A DNA stretch of 64,000 nucleotides from Anisakis pegreffii (taxonomy: Eukaryota; Nematoda; Chromadorea; Rhabditida; Anisakidae). Location: contig JAPYMA010000651.1 in NCBI GenBank assembly GCA_035041965.1, positions 62,001 through 126,000 of the forward strand. The letters are read 5' to 3'. Every line of letters starts with the position of its first letter. The first letter of the stretch is position 1. Made by a program: the position numbers and the translations under genes. The notes beneath the pieces were generated by a model that was not told the origin of the DNA, did no database searches, and saw nothing but the letters and a program-made list of their open reading frames with translations. Shown here piece after piece: positions 15,301-27,329 of the stretch.

Positions 15301-18300
15301 TTCCTTCATGCGTTTATACTCATCGTCAGCTAACCCAAATGACAAAGTATCGACGACTAACTTCACGGATAGAAGATGGAAACCGATTTTGATTTTAAAA
15401 AATATTTCAACTGCAAAAAAATTTTACCCTAAGGTAAACCCATCGCCTCAAAAGTGTATGACATATTCTCGCCGTTCCCTCAGTGAGTGAATCAGTGAAA
15501 AGCATTCCGTCTGAAACTAAGAAATGTTTATCACTACAAGGCTACATTCACGCCATAAATACGACAAATCGAATAAGTGAACCACAGCTGACAATTTGAA
15601 AGTGAATTCAAGAGAGTTGTAAAACATGAAAATTACAGCTTTAGCTTTCTCACTCAGAAGTAATTGCTGGTCAATGAGTTTTATCCATCGAGCGAGACGG
15701 ATTTTCAATATTCACAACTAAATGTGTCAACAAACTTCAAAAAATATACAAATCAGCACTCACCGTAGGGACGAGGGATTTGAATATTTGCTAACGACGT
15801 TTGCACTGTTTGTGAGTAGAGTTGTGAGTAAGCAGAACACGAAGCATTCACGCTATTATATGATGGATACTGAGTTTGAGATGTGCTTGTAGATGCGGTA
15901 GGCGGATTTTGAGTTAGATTCGTCTTTTTCGACGGTCCAGAAGGCTTCTGAAATTGCGATGTATCCTTGGATGTTGCGGGATATTGCTGATTAGGAGTCG
16001 CGTTCTTGTCCTGTTCAGATGACTTTTTTATGCATGACGCTTTGGATGACGAAGTAGAAGCCTGGAAATTTGATTTTGAGAAAAGAAAACACTACGAAAC
16101 AAAACTATACGATGAGAGGAGAGGAGCTAAACTATAACTGAAATGTCTCACCTCCCAAACCACTTGAAATTTTCAATTTTTTACTTCATAACTGAAAAGA
16201 TATTTCAATTTTCTATTCAACTTGCAAAACAACGTTCATTCATGCCCTAACTGCGCTATTCTTCATCGGTTTCATTACTACGAATCACCGATCCCTTTTC
16301 ACGACTGAACCTTTTGAACTTTGATCGTGAATTTTAAAAAATTTTTCACTCGTTCAATGCCATATTCACCATCCGATTTTTATGTAAACCAGGATTATCT
16401 GCGACAAATGACCAAAAAATCACAGCTGCACAGAAATGATCGCCGCTTGCAGTTGTGCGCAAATGAATGCATCATAAAGGGCGTTTAGTAGCATGATTAT
16501 GAAAGTGAAGAAATAAAAATCATAATCGCCTTATGCTGCGACCTCTTTTCGAAATCACACTCGCAATGACCAGAGAAATATTTTCAGCGCAACGTGAGAA
16601 TAATATGTCAGCAAGTATTTTAAAAAAAGGACACTAATTCTGAAAAAATAATCTAAAGAGAACACTCTACCAATTTACAATAATCAAATACTATGAACAC
16701 CACAATGTTCTATATTGCAGTGTTCAAAGAATCTATAATACAAACAAACATTCAAACAAACACGCCGATGTGGTAATGTTGCTGTTGTCTACATAAACTA
16801 ACTTATCACATTATTCGCTAAACGTAACAATGAAGAAGGCAACATGAAATTATCAAAAACTGTAATATGAACCTTCGGTAATACGCTCATTTCTCGATCA
16901 CTAGATGCTGAGCTAATAGTGGTGGTGGCTAGATTCTTTTCCGCAAAATTTGCTACAACAAATAAATCGCCCTCTTCGAGTATCGTTAGATCATTCACGT
17001 TAAGCGCTGGTCCCTTACGCTTGGCTAGACCCATTTTTGCAAAGTTTACAACAACAAACGCGTCACCTTCATCCACTATTGTTAAGTCATCCTGAATCGC
17101 TAAATTGTTCAATTTATCGAAAAATTTTTAAAATTCAAAAATTTAGTTTCCTAAAAACTTTCATTACGTATCGTAGGCAAACAGAGAAGAATATAAGCAC
17201 TGAATTCCCCAAACGATCGTCAATACAACAGTGATAAAAATGGTCGAAACATTTTGTTCCATCCTTTTTCCACACATTTTCGTAGTCAATAATTCGACGT
17301 TCCCCAAAAATCTTTCTATTCACTCTTACAAAAGAAGTGTTAGGCACATATGTGGATCATGCCAGTAGATGACATTTAAAGACATCAAGGAACTAGAATG
17401 AATTCACGAAATATAATTGGAACCTTCGGCAATATGCTTATGCCTCGCGCAGTGGATGATGGCTGTTTATGAGTGTTGCCTCCTAGACTCCTGTCCTTGA
17501 AGTTGGCCACAACAAATACATCGTTCTCTTCGATTATCGTTAAATCATTCACACTCGATGCTCGCTCCTTATAATTGGTTACATCTTATCTCACAAGTTC
17601 AATATTAACACTGTCTATTATCGAATCATCAGCTCGAATTGCAAATTTTTCTCTTTTTCAACCATCAAAAATTATTCACATTCGAAAAGCCAAAATTTTG
17701 AATTTTTCTTTTTACGCATCCACTCTAGATAAATGGTTAGGAAAGGTGTTGAAATTTACAAAAAAAAGCATGCAAACAGATAATTTGAACTCACTGAACT
17801 CACAAGCAATATCTTAACTCAACTCAATATCTGAATTCAATATTTCCGCCTATCGATGATCTTACATTCACTAACACTTAATGTTCGATTGCTTTCACGA
17901 GTGATATATGAGAATGTTCATCAAATGCTTGAGCTTACTATACTGCATAAAGTGGTTATCTCGAGCTATCTTTATGTTCATTAAAAACCGAGGACAGTAT
18001 TATTCCAATCCTTATCAATTTCATACAGTTCTCAATATGCAACTGCAAATGAAAACTAAAATACTAATTACCGACAAACCAGAATTAAAATTCAAAATCT
18101 TTGAAGAAGTAAAACCTACTTGAAGTTTTTGTCCGTTTAATGGCTCACCTTCATCGTTATCATCAATCTCAATCACCTAGGATTTTACAAAGTTAGGTTA
18201 TACGCTGAATAAATCATTGACTTAACCATACTTAGCATTTGCGAATATGCAAAAATCTTAAAAGCGCACTCTCTAAGACACTAATACGACTTGATAAAAC

Positions 18301-20718
18301 CGATCGGAGATACATACATACAGACGACAGTTCCATTTCAATGATAAGAAAACTTGACTGAGTTTTTATCCTCCTATTCAGTGATCAATACTTGTGACCA
18401 TTCAAAAATAATCAAATTATTGGCTTTGGAAAAGCAACAAGAATCACTGTAACTAATCAAAACATTTGAATTCTGAAGAGGACGGACGGTAATAAGTCAA
18501 TTAACAATGATGTATTATCTACATAATTCCTAATTATTCAAATTAGATTCTTCTCTAAATATTCGGATTTGAGCAGTTCACAAAACAAATCCAACGAAAC
18601 AGTGAATATCTACTGCTTCATTGGTGCCGAAATAAAACTTTCTTAAAATGCTGAAAAAAGCAAACAGATAAAAGTGAATATTTATTGAGGTAACAACTAT
18701 CGAACCTCTATTTCTTTGACCGAAACTTTAGCTGAAAAGTCTCCTTGAAGATTCGTTGATTCCGATTCACTGTCTGATAGCGTTATAACACTCGCGCCAG
18801 ATTCTCTGAAATTTGATGGTGGTGAAATTTTCCCTTTCTTCATTATTTCCGTCTTTCAAATGTAAAAACTTCACGACGATTTGGTGGCATACAATTTTTG
18901 TGAATTTAAGCTATCACTGTTTTATGCCTATTAGTTTGACATTCTAGGCAACCTACGATCCGAAGTAATCACTCAACTTTGCAGTGAATCTCTCTTTTGA
19001 CGGTGAAAGGTCGAATTCTAGTAATAATTCTAATTGTAAGAGCCGCATTCATTTGTCATTATCATTCACATGAAATCTCTGCGAGTAATATGTTAAAGAA
19101 AATTAATAGATTGAAAGAAAACCCACGAAGAACTATCGTCATCTGCAGTTTGAGGGTTTTTGTTCTTTTGGCACCAATCGTTCTTGAGTTCAGAATTTGA
19201 TTTCGGTTCAGCTGGCTTGTCTGGTGGGAAAATCTTCAAAATCGGTGAATTGCTTCTTCGCTTTGCTGGCGTCAAAGTTTTGTCCAAGATATGGGCAGTG
19301 TTAAACTGAAACAAAACAAATTCTTTTAAAATGTGACTTTAGCTCTGAGAATTTCAAATCGAGGAAACTCATTTAAAATGTGACTATCACCAAAATTTCA
19401 GGAGGAACTCTCATCCCCATCACCTTTCTCCTAGTCCTTCCCTTCCCTTCCCCACCCCATCGAGAAATCGATTTCTGTGATCGGCTTCAATCTGGATCAG
19501 ATCAGAACGAAAACAGTTCACGAAAAAACAAACTTCATCAACAAGTGTGATCTCCAGATCATCTTCATCGGTAATTGTTCTATCAGCAAGAAGTGTTGAA
19601 TCGTCGATCACAACCGTTTCGTGTGTTGTCTCTTGGGGAACTGAAATTCATTGGTTTCTTTTGATGGACAGTCAGCGAGAAAAGCATCCTAGTCATGTTC
19701 CAAGATGCATATCGAAGCACATTTGCATTACAGCTGATACAACCATGATTGTTATGAGCACTCTTCACGACAACTCACTTAAATCACTGAACACGTTGAA
19801 CGAGCTACTTTCAGATGCAAGTGAATTATCGTTTGGCGTTACGATGGAACTTGAACACGATGGCAGACGTCGTTTGGAATGCCTTTTTGGAAGTTTCAAC
19901 GTTTCAGTTGCTTTTGTTTTCCAGAGCGTATTTATGTAATTGATCACTTTCACTGATTTCAGTTTTCTAGCTGCGATTAGTTGCCTGCAACAGTTGCTGT
20001 CAAGTCATCTAACAATCAACCAAAAATTTCTTTCATATGAGGCAAAAACACAAATGTTTTCGTAATAAACAGATTAGACTTCAATGAAGCCAGATGATTC
20101 CCAACGCTAATATCGTTAGCTGAATGGAAAAAAAGATATCAAGGAAGGAAAAATGCTGGTGATAACAGAAACAAACTCATAAGGAGTTATAGAATTATAA
20201 ACGCCGATTCAAAAGATAAGTAGATAAATAACTACAATATTTACAATAAAAATTATTGAGCACAAACACCATCAGTGAACACTGATTTAGTACATTCAAT
20301 CATTTGATGAGTGCACAATAAACAATTATACTGGAAAGGAGATGCTATGAAATTACTAAAGTGATCTATGATATCCAACTTGAGGAAATAAACAAACAGG
20401 AGCTGTGGAACCACGTTTAGGCTTAGCTTAGCCGTATGTTCGGGACAAAAAGCTCTATTTTTGATTAAACTCGGGCCTGATCCGATGTTTGCAAGAGAAA
20501 TGCTCTCAATATTCTCATGCGGTTTCGAAGAAAACATTTCGAAACGTTTCTCCAATATAAAAATGTGACGTAATTTGAGGTGGCTGAAAACTAAAAGGTA
20601 GCATAAAGAAGTAAACTGACCGATTTCGACTTTCCTTAAATTTGTTCTTTTTACCACAGATTATACCAACTTGATTTTGGCGAACAACATTAACTAGATT
20701 CCTATTTCGTGGTGCCAT
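12389..20718 (-). CDS. ANGEL-type endonuclease/exonuclease/phosphatase protein with long SIM-like N-terminal region
   Basis: Eighteen exons (20621-20718, 20447-20583, 19779-19970, 19534-19640, 19127-19305, 18706-18805, 17424-17567, 16873-17091, 15764-16061, 15205-15410, 15014-15123, 14542-14690, 14048-14194, 13605-13738, 13288-13525, 12985-13145, 12723-12803, 12389-12523) match in phase throughout and total 2835 nt, 944 residues. The C-terminal ~400 residues are an EEP domain of the CCR4/nocturnin/ANGEL group: ICSYNVLCQD (metal-site Asn), CLQEVE (Glu), DGCAIFYKS, LDRDNV, ANTHLLFNMKRGDVKLAQL, VICGDFNM (Asp/Asn), NPDFMFYS and TPSDHIPLVAEF (Asp/His). All catalytic residues are present. Human ANGEL2 removes 2',3'-cyclic phosphates from RNA ends; activity here is inferred. 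The first ~390 residues are low in predicted order, with repeated modules such as NDLTILEEGDLFVVANF and a canonical SIM, SVITLSDSESES, then a Ser/Thr/Gln-rich linker. The first intron is only 37 nt. The gene starts 445 bp from the divergent URB1-like gene. Confidence 0.93.
16873..17567 (-). repeat. Duplicated exons encoding SIM-like modules
   Basis: Exons 17424-17567 and 16873-17091 of the ANGEL gene encode the same unit: (V)NDLTI(I/L)EE(N/G)D(V/L)FVVANF..., a Ser/Thr stretch, then (I/V)LPK at a phase-0 donor. Exon 16873-17091 has two tandem modules (DDLTIVDEGDAFVVVNFAK, then NDLTILEEGDLFVVANF). Upstream of exon 17424-17567, at about 17571-17640, a matching first module is recognisable but broken by stops and indels, and the exon now seems to begin after it at a TATAAG acceptor. 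Exon 19534-19640 has a related EDDLEITLVDE whose similarity continues past its donor into the intron (VCFFVNCF). Confidence 0.8.
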
Positions 20719-21162
20719 TAACTTACAAATGATTCTGGTGGTCAAACCTAGAATACGTAACAATCAAATGATGCACCGTCGAAACATACCAAAACCACGA
20801 GAAACGCAAAAAAAAACAAGCAATAACAACAAAAAAAACGAAATTAATAAGCAGAATTAACACTAAATAACGAACGTTTTGAACGGCGAACGGCGCTAAC
20901 GAGTGGTCGACAAGTGCAACCTTATAGGAGTGTTTACCAAGTAATGAAAGCTCAATGAAGGTGTTGCATTAACTAGATCAACTATCTTCAATTCGTTAAT
21001 CGTTCTCAGTTTTCATTCCATCCTCAAACTTTGCACTTTGGTGAAAAATTCATTTTGCACTGTCCACCTTCGAGATTTCTTGTGAATAAATACCGTTCCG
21101 TCATAAATGACATTGAAATCTTCGATCGTTTATAATTTTAGACGATATTTTGAGACAGTCAA
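20719..21162. promoter_or_regulatory. Shared head-to-head upstream region of the ANGEL and URB1-like genes
   Basis: Only 444 bases separate the two start codons, which point away from each other. The region holds no gene. A-rich runs (20803-20842 on the plus strand) and several CG-containing stretches (GAACGGCGAACGGCGCTAAC near 20880) are the only compositional marks. A bidirectional promoter is the natural reading but no motif proves it. Confidence 0.5.
21134..21141 (+). promoter_or_regulatory. Putative spliced-leader acceptor of the URB1-like gene
   Basis: The acceptor AATTTTAG ends at 21141 and the start ATG is at 21163. The frame is closed by TGA and TAG between acceptor and ATG, so this acceptor does not bring in an upstream coding exon in frame. 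That favours trans-splicing, or a 5'-UTR intron. Confidence 0.45.
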
Positions 21163-24100
21163 ATGAAAACAACTGAAAAGCAAAAGCTGGAAAACGGACT
21201 GGATGTGCTGAGTGGTGAACTGGTTGAAAAGAGATTCGAGAAGTTCAAACGGAAAATAATCGATCGTCAAGCGGAGATCCCGTTGAAGACTCTTCGTCAC
21301 CTCAAAACACTCCTGTCAGAATCGAAGGATAATGTTAGTGCCATAATCAAGTTTTTTTCCGAACGAATAGAGTTGTAGCAACAACTCTATTAATTTGCTT
21401 TTTTGGTAAACATCAGGAAAACATCACTAGGTTGTAGTTTATAGGCGTAACAATACCGCTTATAAGGAGTTTGTTGCCTGAGACGTTCATTTCTTTATCG
21501 TTGGATAGAGTTGCGCAACAAAATTCCCTTCATAATTGTCGCTTTTTTTCCATTTTTAGAGATTTGAGAACTTCACATAATTTTTTATAACTTCTGTCGA
21601 AAAATGCTCAAAAAATTCAGTAATATCACTGTAATTCAAATTATTACAGATTGATTTCATCGAATCTATTTCGCGTTCTGTATCGCAGCAATTTATCAGC
21701 ACCCTTTTGACTGATTATGAAGGCTGTTCAACGAGCAAAGATAGGCTTATTTACGATATATTGTTTCTGCTGGAACGAGTCTATCGAATCCCGTTAAGGT
21801 GAGCAGCACCTTTGATTTCTTATTATTTTACGATGAGCGCTATAGAAGCAAATAAGTTTTCTCATCAATAAACTGTTCTGTAATGTGTATGGAGAAGATG
21901 AACGTCGATTGATATTCGATGTATCGGAATCATCTCGATGCTTGACTATTAAATCTCTATCAATCATTTTATATATTTCCGAATTATTTTCATTATTCGG
22001 TAGTGTTAAGGTGATGGAGGAACTGATGACAATGATGAATGTATATTTCTGAATCATTGATAATGGCTGTAATCATTAATAATTTAACAATCATTACTTC
22101 TGAATCACTAGCAGTCGATATACGCTTGTTGATATTTCATAACTGTTAGCATCGATTGAATTTGATTATCTGTTATTAATTATTAAGTATCAAATTTGAT
22201 GTTTAAATTATTGTTGTTATTATTAAATATATTAAAGTATCGCTATTCAACAAATCGATTATTTCAGGCCATTCAAGCCAATTGTTTGGGGAGCGAAATC
22301 GAAAACGAATTATGAGAATTTGCGAGCATTCGGACAAACGTTGCATACGCGATTGACATCCGATCAGGTTTGGTTGATTCTTTGAAATTTTTCGTTTGCT
22401 TGGTACTTGAATGAATTCGCGCAAGGTTTTATATATCGTTCACGTCTTCCATCTTATTCTCTTCATTGTGTTTCAAACTGAAAAATTGTATTGTTGAATT
22501 TTTGTCGTTTAATATTTGATGGAACATTTCGATTATTTCCTCGATTTTGGTGCAGAACATTTGTTGAAATTTTGAGATTAGTTTTTGTTTGATTGATTAT
22601 TAAAGAAACTTTCAGGTATTCGACTATTTAGATCCGAGACAGATGTGGTTTACGCTCTTGAAACTGGATAATTTGGAGTTCACGAATGCTACAACCAATA
22701 GGAATAATCAAGAGATGTACGATTACCGATTTGTTTTACGAGTTTTAACGTCCATATTGGAGCCACCGGCTGAGGTTAATCTTGTTTAATGATTAAAATA
22801 TTAAAATGTATTGTAAAATTTATTTTCAACCTTGGCGATTCAGTTTTAGGTTGTATGATTTATGGAGTGTCTGAAGTGATCCACTTATTTCAGTTGAGTT
22901 CGCGTAAATTCGTCGAATGTAACGCGCTATCGTTTGCGTTCGCTGCGACCAGTTTGAAAGAGCCATCGGAACGTGCCTTGGCATATGTTATTCTGAGACG
23001 TTTTCTGAGTCATCTGTCAGATTTGAGTGTTGAGACATTCGCTGAGAAGTCGTTATTTATTTACTTGATACGATTCTTCAAAAACAGTGTTGACTATCCG
23101 AATCAGCGCATTCCGCACGGTTTGTTCATATTTCATTCCATTCGATTGTGTGATTTCCAACAGATCTCAGTGGTAATTGCATCAATCCATTTCACATTTC
23201 CAAGCTTCGGAACTTCTCATTTTTAAATTTCATGCTCAATTCTTTCACCATTAATTTTTACTATTTCAAGTGATGCTTCTTCATTCCTTATATTAAGCAT
23301 ATGAATCCGTAGGACTATGAAAGATGGTCTTATTCAAGTTGTTAATGAAGCACAGAATTCCAAAATATTTCAGCTTCCAGCCCAGAATTCCGTAAAGAGA
23401 TTATTGAATAGAACATTTTTCGAGAGATCTACTGAGTTAATCTATAAAAGTTTCCATTCGAATGGGATGTGTTATTTCATTTCAGTCTTACTGAATATAT
23501 ACCTCAGATGTCAATTACTTTACTGATCTGTTTTTAGTTGTGTCACATTTCTTCGCTCGAACAAGCAAACTGCTCTTGAATGCTGCCGATCCATTGTATG
23601 CGCCGATCATGTCGTTCCTCGTACTGAAACCAACCGTCGACATCGAAAACGTTCCCGAATTCTACAAATTGTTCTTGAGTTCAACGGTTCAGTATCACCA
23701 CAAAGAACGCCAATGGATTCTGACGTTGATTGCGGATTCATTGATCGAACCGTACGACTACAATGTTCTGCAGAAACGTTACGTGATCAAGTTGTGTCTC
23801 TCGCTATTCACCAGTAATATGTCAACAATGGAAACTCGTAAACTGGTCTTGATCATTCTGCGATCTGCACTCAAGCATCAATCAGTTGCAAAGGATCTCT
23901 TCTACAGAAGCAATTTACAATCGTGGATCACTGTCACGGCGCAGGTTTGTCGCTAATCTCTATTTTCTCATATATTATCTGGATTAACTTGACGATCGAA
24001 TGAGCTGTCATATATGTATGTCGAAAGAGTCAATGATCGTATTCCTGGGTTTTATTCTATTTCGATTTCATGGCCATAATAATAAGTGAAGATCATTCGA

Positions 24101-24701
24101 GAGTGAGTAAATTTCATTTTGAATTGATCGTAATGTTTTGCAATATGATTCTTTAAATTTACTTCAGCAATCGACATTATCAAGATGGGAGAAGGTATTC
24201 TTATGTCAACTCTTCATCACTTTGTATGAGCACATTAAAACGTTCATGATGAACGAAACTAATCAAAACGATATCAAGTCCAAAAATCAAATCGCTCTGC
24301 AGCAAAAAATTTGTCAAATGCTCAGTGGAAAGGTTTGTCTCAAAACTTTGATGAGAGTAATATTAGTTAAATGAACCAATCTAATGTATCCTTTATGAGG
24401 CTTATACGAATATCATAGTGTATTATTAAATGATCAACATGTACTCATTGTTAAAACTGTAACGTTTGCGTTATCATTATTTTGTATTGTTACTGTTATT
24501 GTTGTTATTATGATGAATATATGACCGTTGTCATTACTTATTATACCATAGTTCATTGTCATATAATAATGTTACTTTCAGATGAAACAAATACTCGATG
24601 AAGTGGATGATAGTGGAAAAGCGGTTTGGTCGACAAAACTGGACGATTTGATTAGTAGCGATTGGTCGGAGAAGGAAGTTGTTGAAAATGACAATGCATA
24701 A
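21163..24701 (+). CDS. URB1/Npa1-like protein, C-terminal module only
   Basis: Exons 21163-21333, 21650-21798, 22268-22367, 22616-22774, 22894-23149, 23538-23944, 24168-24332 and 24582-24701 total 1527 nt, 508 residues, with matching phases. The match to URB1 runs through the region known as NopRA1: PFKPIVWGAKSKTNYENLR, FVECNALSFAFAATSL, YPNQRIPHGLFIFHSIRL, LLNAADPLYAPIMSFL, IENVPEFYKLFLSSTVQYH and KERQWILTLIADSL. In yeast Npa1 and human URB1 these blocks lie in the last quarter of a protein of about 1800-2300 residues that works in early 60S pre-ribosome assembly in the nucleolus. Here the start codon follows a trans-splice-like acceptor and only 57 basic residues (MKTTEKQKLENG...) precede the conserved part, so the N-terminal armadillo-like half is missing. 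The donor after exon 5 (GTGATT at 23150) is weak and was chosen by phase. The acidic C-terminus ends at TAA 24699-24701. Confidence 0.88.
21366..21391. other. Perfect 11-bp hairpin in intron 1 of the URB1-like gene
   Basis: AATAGAGTTGT at 21366-21376 and ACAACTCTATT at 21381-21391 are exact reverse complements around the loop AGCA. It lies 33 nt downstream of the exon-1 donor. Function unknown. Confidence 0.5.
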
Positions 24702-26564
24702 TTTAAAATCTTGATAATTTATAGCTAAAAATTCATCATAACCTCTGAAAACACATTTAGAGTAATTGTGATATCGCATTGTTCAAGCATATTTCTTCGT
24801 TCACCAAGTCCTTTCGCTGCCCTTATGAATTCAAAGTGATTTTAAATGTGCTGAAAGAATATGTAGGACAGTTCGGATATTTGTTGAGAAGAATGTAAAA
24901 GGAATACAGTTTATGTTCTGGTTTAATTGAACGTTCAGTGAGGTTTTTACGGTATCGTAAATGAAATCGATTACGAAAAGTTGAGATGAATTCACCGCGG
25001 ATATGACATTTCATCAGAAAAATTTCATCACTAGAATATGCAAGTGTTTTGATGTTCCAAGCGATTATTGTTAATTAGCGTTAATTATGTTTTTTATTGT
25101 TTGTTTTGATTTATTGTGATTATGCTGACTAACCAGTGGCGTATATATCCAAGGAAGAAAGAGGGGCGCAAAAAAAATCCTGCCCATATGACTGTAACTA
25201 ACTGTTGTTATTGGTTTCGTTTTGACTTTACTCATTGTTGTTATTGAATATAAAAAATCTAAACTCTTATCCGTGCTTTATAAGGTTTACTGAATGTACA
25301 GAATCAAACTTTCATAAGTTACAAGGATCGCTCGTTGGAGCAGTCAACTTTTTGGAGAAATGTCACTCGTTTTGGTAAAGCAAACTATGGGGTCAAGTCA
25401 ATTTTGGAATCAAACTGTCGGAAACAAAAAATAAATCTGAACAAACTCGAGTTGGACCAACTCAAGTCTACTCAAACCCATTTATTCTGAAGTCACATGG
25501 AAACGAAACCAGTTCTCACAAATTGAATTAAAATGAAGTTGTCTAATGTTGTCTAATGAAATCCCGTCATCTGAAGTTACATCACCCATACGAGTTAAGG
25601 TGAACTTGAAGCAGAATCAACTAGAATGTATTGAATTTAATCATAATCATTGCACAGTTAAATACTTAAGTCAAATCACCATAATACTGACACTATCTTT
25701 CGAATTAGCTCAAAATTGAGTCGTGTCAGACTCACCATTGGCTAAAGCAATTGAGGCTGAACTAGAAGTTACATCGAAATTAACGCAGATCGACCCAAAT
25801 CCAAGCAAAACCTGATGTTCACTTAAGTATGAATCAAAACCACACATTCCAAATGATTCTTCCAAAAACGTTCAACCTTAAAATTGATCAAAAATCTTTC
25901 TATTTGAATTTCTGATACCAAAATGTCTAAGAAAATCTTTCAAAACTTACGAAGGCAATTCTTTTTTCCTTTTTCCGTGTGAAATTCATAAACAAATCTT
26001 TCCTTCCGAATTTTCCGTGCTGAATTATTCAAAAATCTTTCAAATTCTATCGAAACACACTTTCCGAAAAATTATTTCTTCCATAAACCTCTACAATTAT
26101 TCTTTCAAAAATTCCGATTTTAAAATTCATCAGAAATCTTTCTCTTTGAATTTTTGATATAACTTTTGGACAGTTCATTCCCTCTGCTTATGAATTTACT
26201 GACTGTAAGATTTGAGATTAATTTGTGAGATCTACTCGCTCATCGCTTACTACTGCAAAAACGTACTTGTGGCTGCTCAGCTGCAATTCACGCTCTAATG
26301 CCCGTGAGTGTCCATCTTGATCTGATACAAATGATTGTATAAATTAGTTGATTGGACAAATCGAAGTCGATGATAAATCACTATTCTTGGCTGAGAGCTA
26401 TTGACTGAGTGAACACAATGCGATCTAATGCAGTGCAGAAACGTTTTTGATTGCAAATAAACAGTTCGAAAAAGTTTCGGATGCGAAAGATGAAATCCAT
26501 TATTCATTTAGTAGAAGTGGCCCAAAACCTTTGTGCTTGCCAAATCAATAATCCAAGTTATAAT

Positions 26565-26720
26565 TTCATGAAGACAGATGATTCCCATTATCGTTAGCTG
26601 CGGGCAAACAAGAATGCCGAGGAAGGAAGAATGTGATATTGGTGATATAGTGATATCAGGTATACTGGTTATAACAGAGAGGCATAAACTCGTAATGAGT
26701 TGGATTTGCTGATTAAATAA
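26565..26720. repeat. Dispersed repeat shared with 20085-20205
   Basis: Both places share, in order, CAGATGATTCCCA, TATCGTTAGCTG, AGGAAGGAA(A/G)AATG, GGTGATA, TAACAGA, and AAACTC(A/G)TAA(G/T)GAGTT. The 20-kb copy is shorter because it lacks the GGTGATATAGTGATATCAGG expansion. The common element is about 110-150 bases and lies in both cases upstream or within intron sequence, not in exons. Confidence 0.6.
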
Positions 26721-26796
26721 ATAAATCAAAGGTCAGTAATTCGAGTAATGCTTTCAAGTGTCTTCTTGCATATGTCCATTCGAATATTACGTTACA

Positions 26797-27329
26797 CCTC
26801 TACCCTCTACGACACCATATTACGATATCCATACGATCACCAGTGACGTCTTTATCAAACCGGAATGAAGTATAACGTAAGGAAACCGTTTACGCTGCTT
26901 AAACTCTGAGTATTGAACACAGATATTCGGTTTTTGAGTATAAGGATCTTTAATTGTTGAAGTGTCAATTGTTGAAATGTCTTCAATTGTTGAAATGTCT
27001 TCAATTGTTGAAGTGTCAGGACTAGAAGAGTTGAAATTCTCTACTCGCTATAGGCAATGTTGGGTCGAAACAATAGGTAAAATCGCACCTATTGTTTCGA
27101 CCTCTGCCCTCTGGCCATATGACTACCAATGATGTCTTTATCAAATCGAAATGAAACACTGAATAAAAAAACCATTTGGCTGGTTAAACTCAGAGTATTT
27201 ACACAGATGTTCGTTCAGTTATTGAGTATACGCATCTTCAGTTGTTGAGGTGTCAATTGTCAAAACTAGAAGAGCTTAAATTCTCTACTTGCTATAGGTG
27301 ATGTTGGGTGGAAACAATAGGTAAAATCG
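26797..27329. repeat. Tandem duplication of about 285/230 bp with an internal minisatellite
   Basis: Unit 1 (26797-27086) and unit 2 (27101-27329) both run from CCTCT(A/G)CCCTCT to ACAATAGGTAAAATCG, passing GTCTTTATCAAA, GTTAAACTC..AGTATT, and CTAGAAGAG(T/C)T(G/T)AAATTCTCTACT. Unit 1 is longer mainly because an 18-bp word (TCAATTGTTGAAATGTCT and variants) is repeated about four times at 26951-27018. Confidence 0.8.
27064..27101. other. Perfect 15-bp inverted repeat at the junction of the tandem units
   Basis: GTCGAAACAATAGGT at 27064-27078 and ACCTATTGTTTCGAC at 27087-27101 are exact reverse complements with an 8-nt spacer. The right arm lies at the boundary between the two tandem units, suggesting that the palindrome took part in the duplication. 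Confidence 0.75.
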
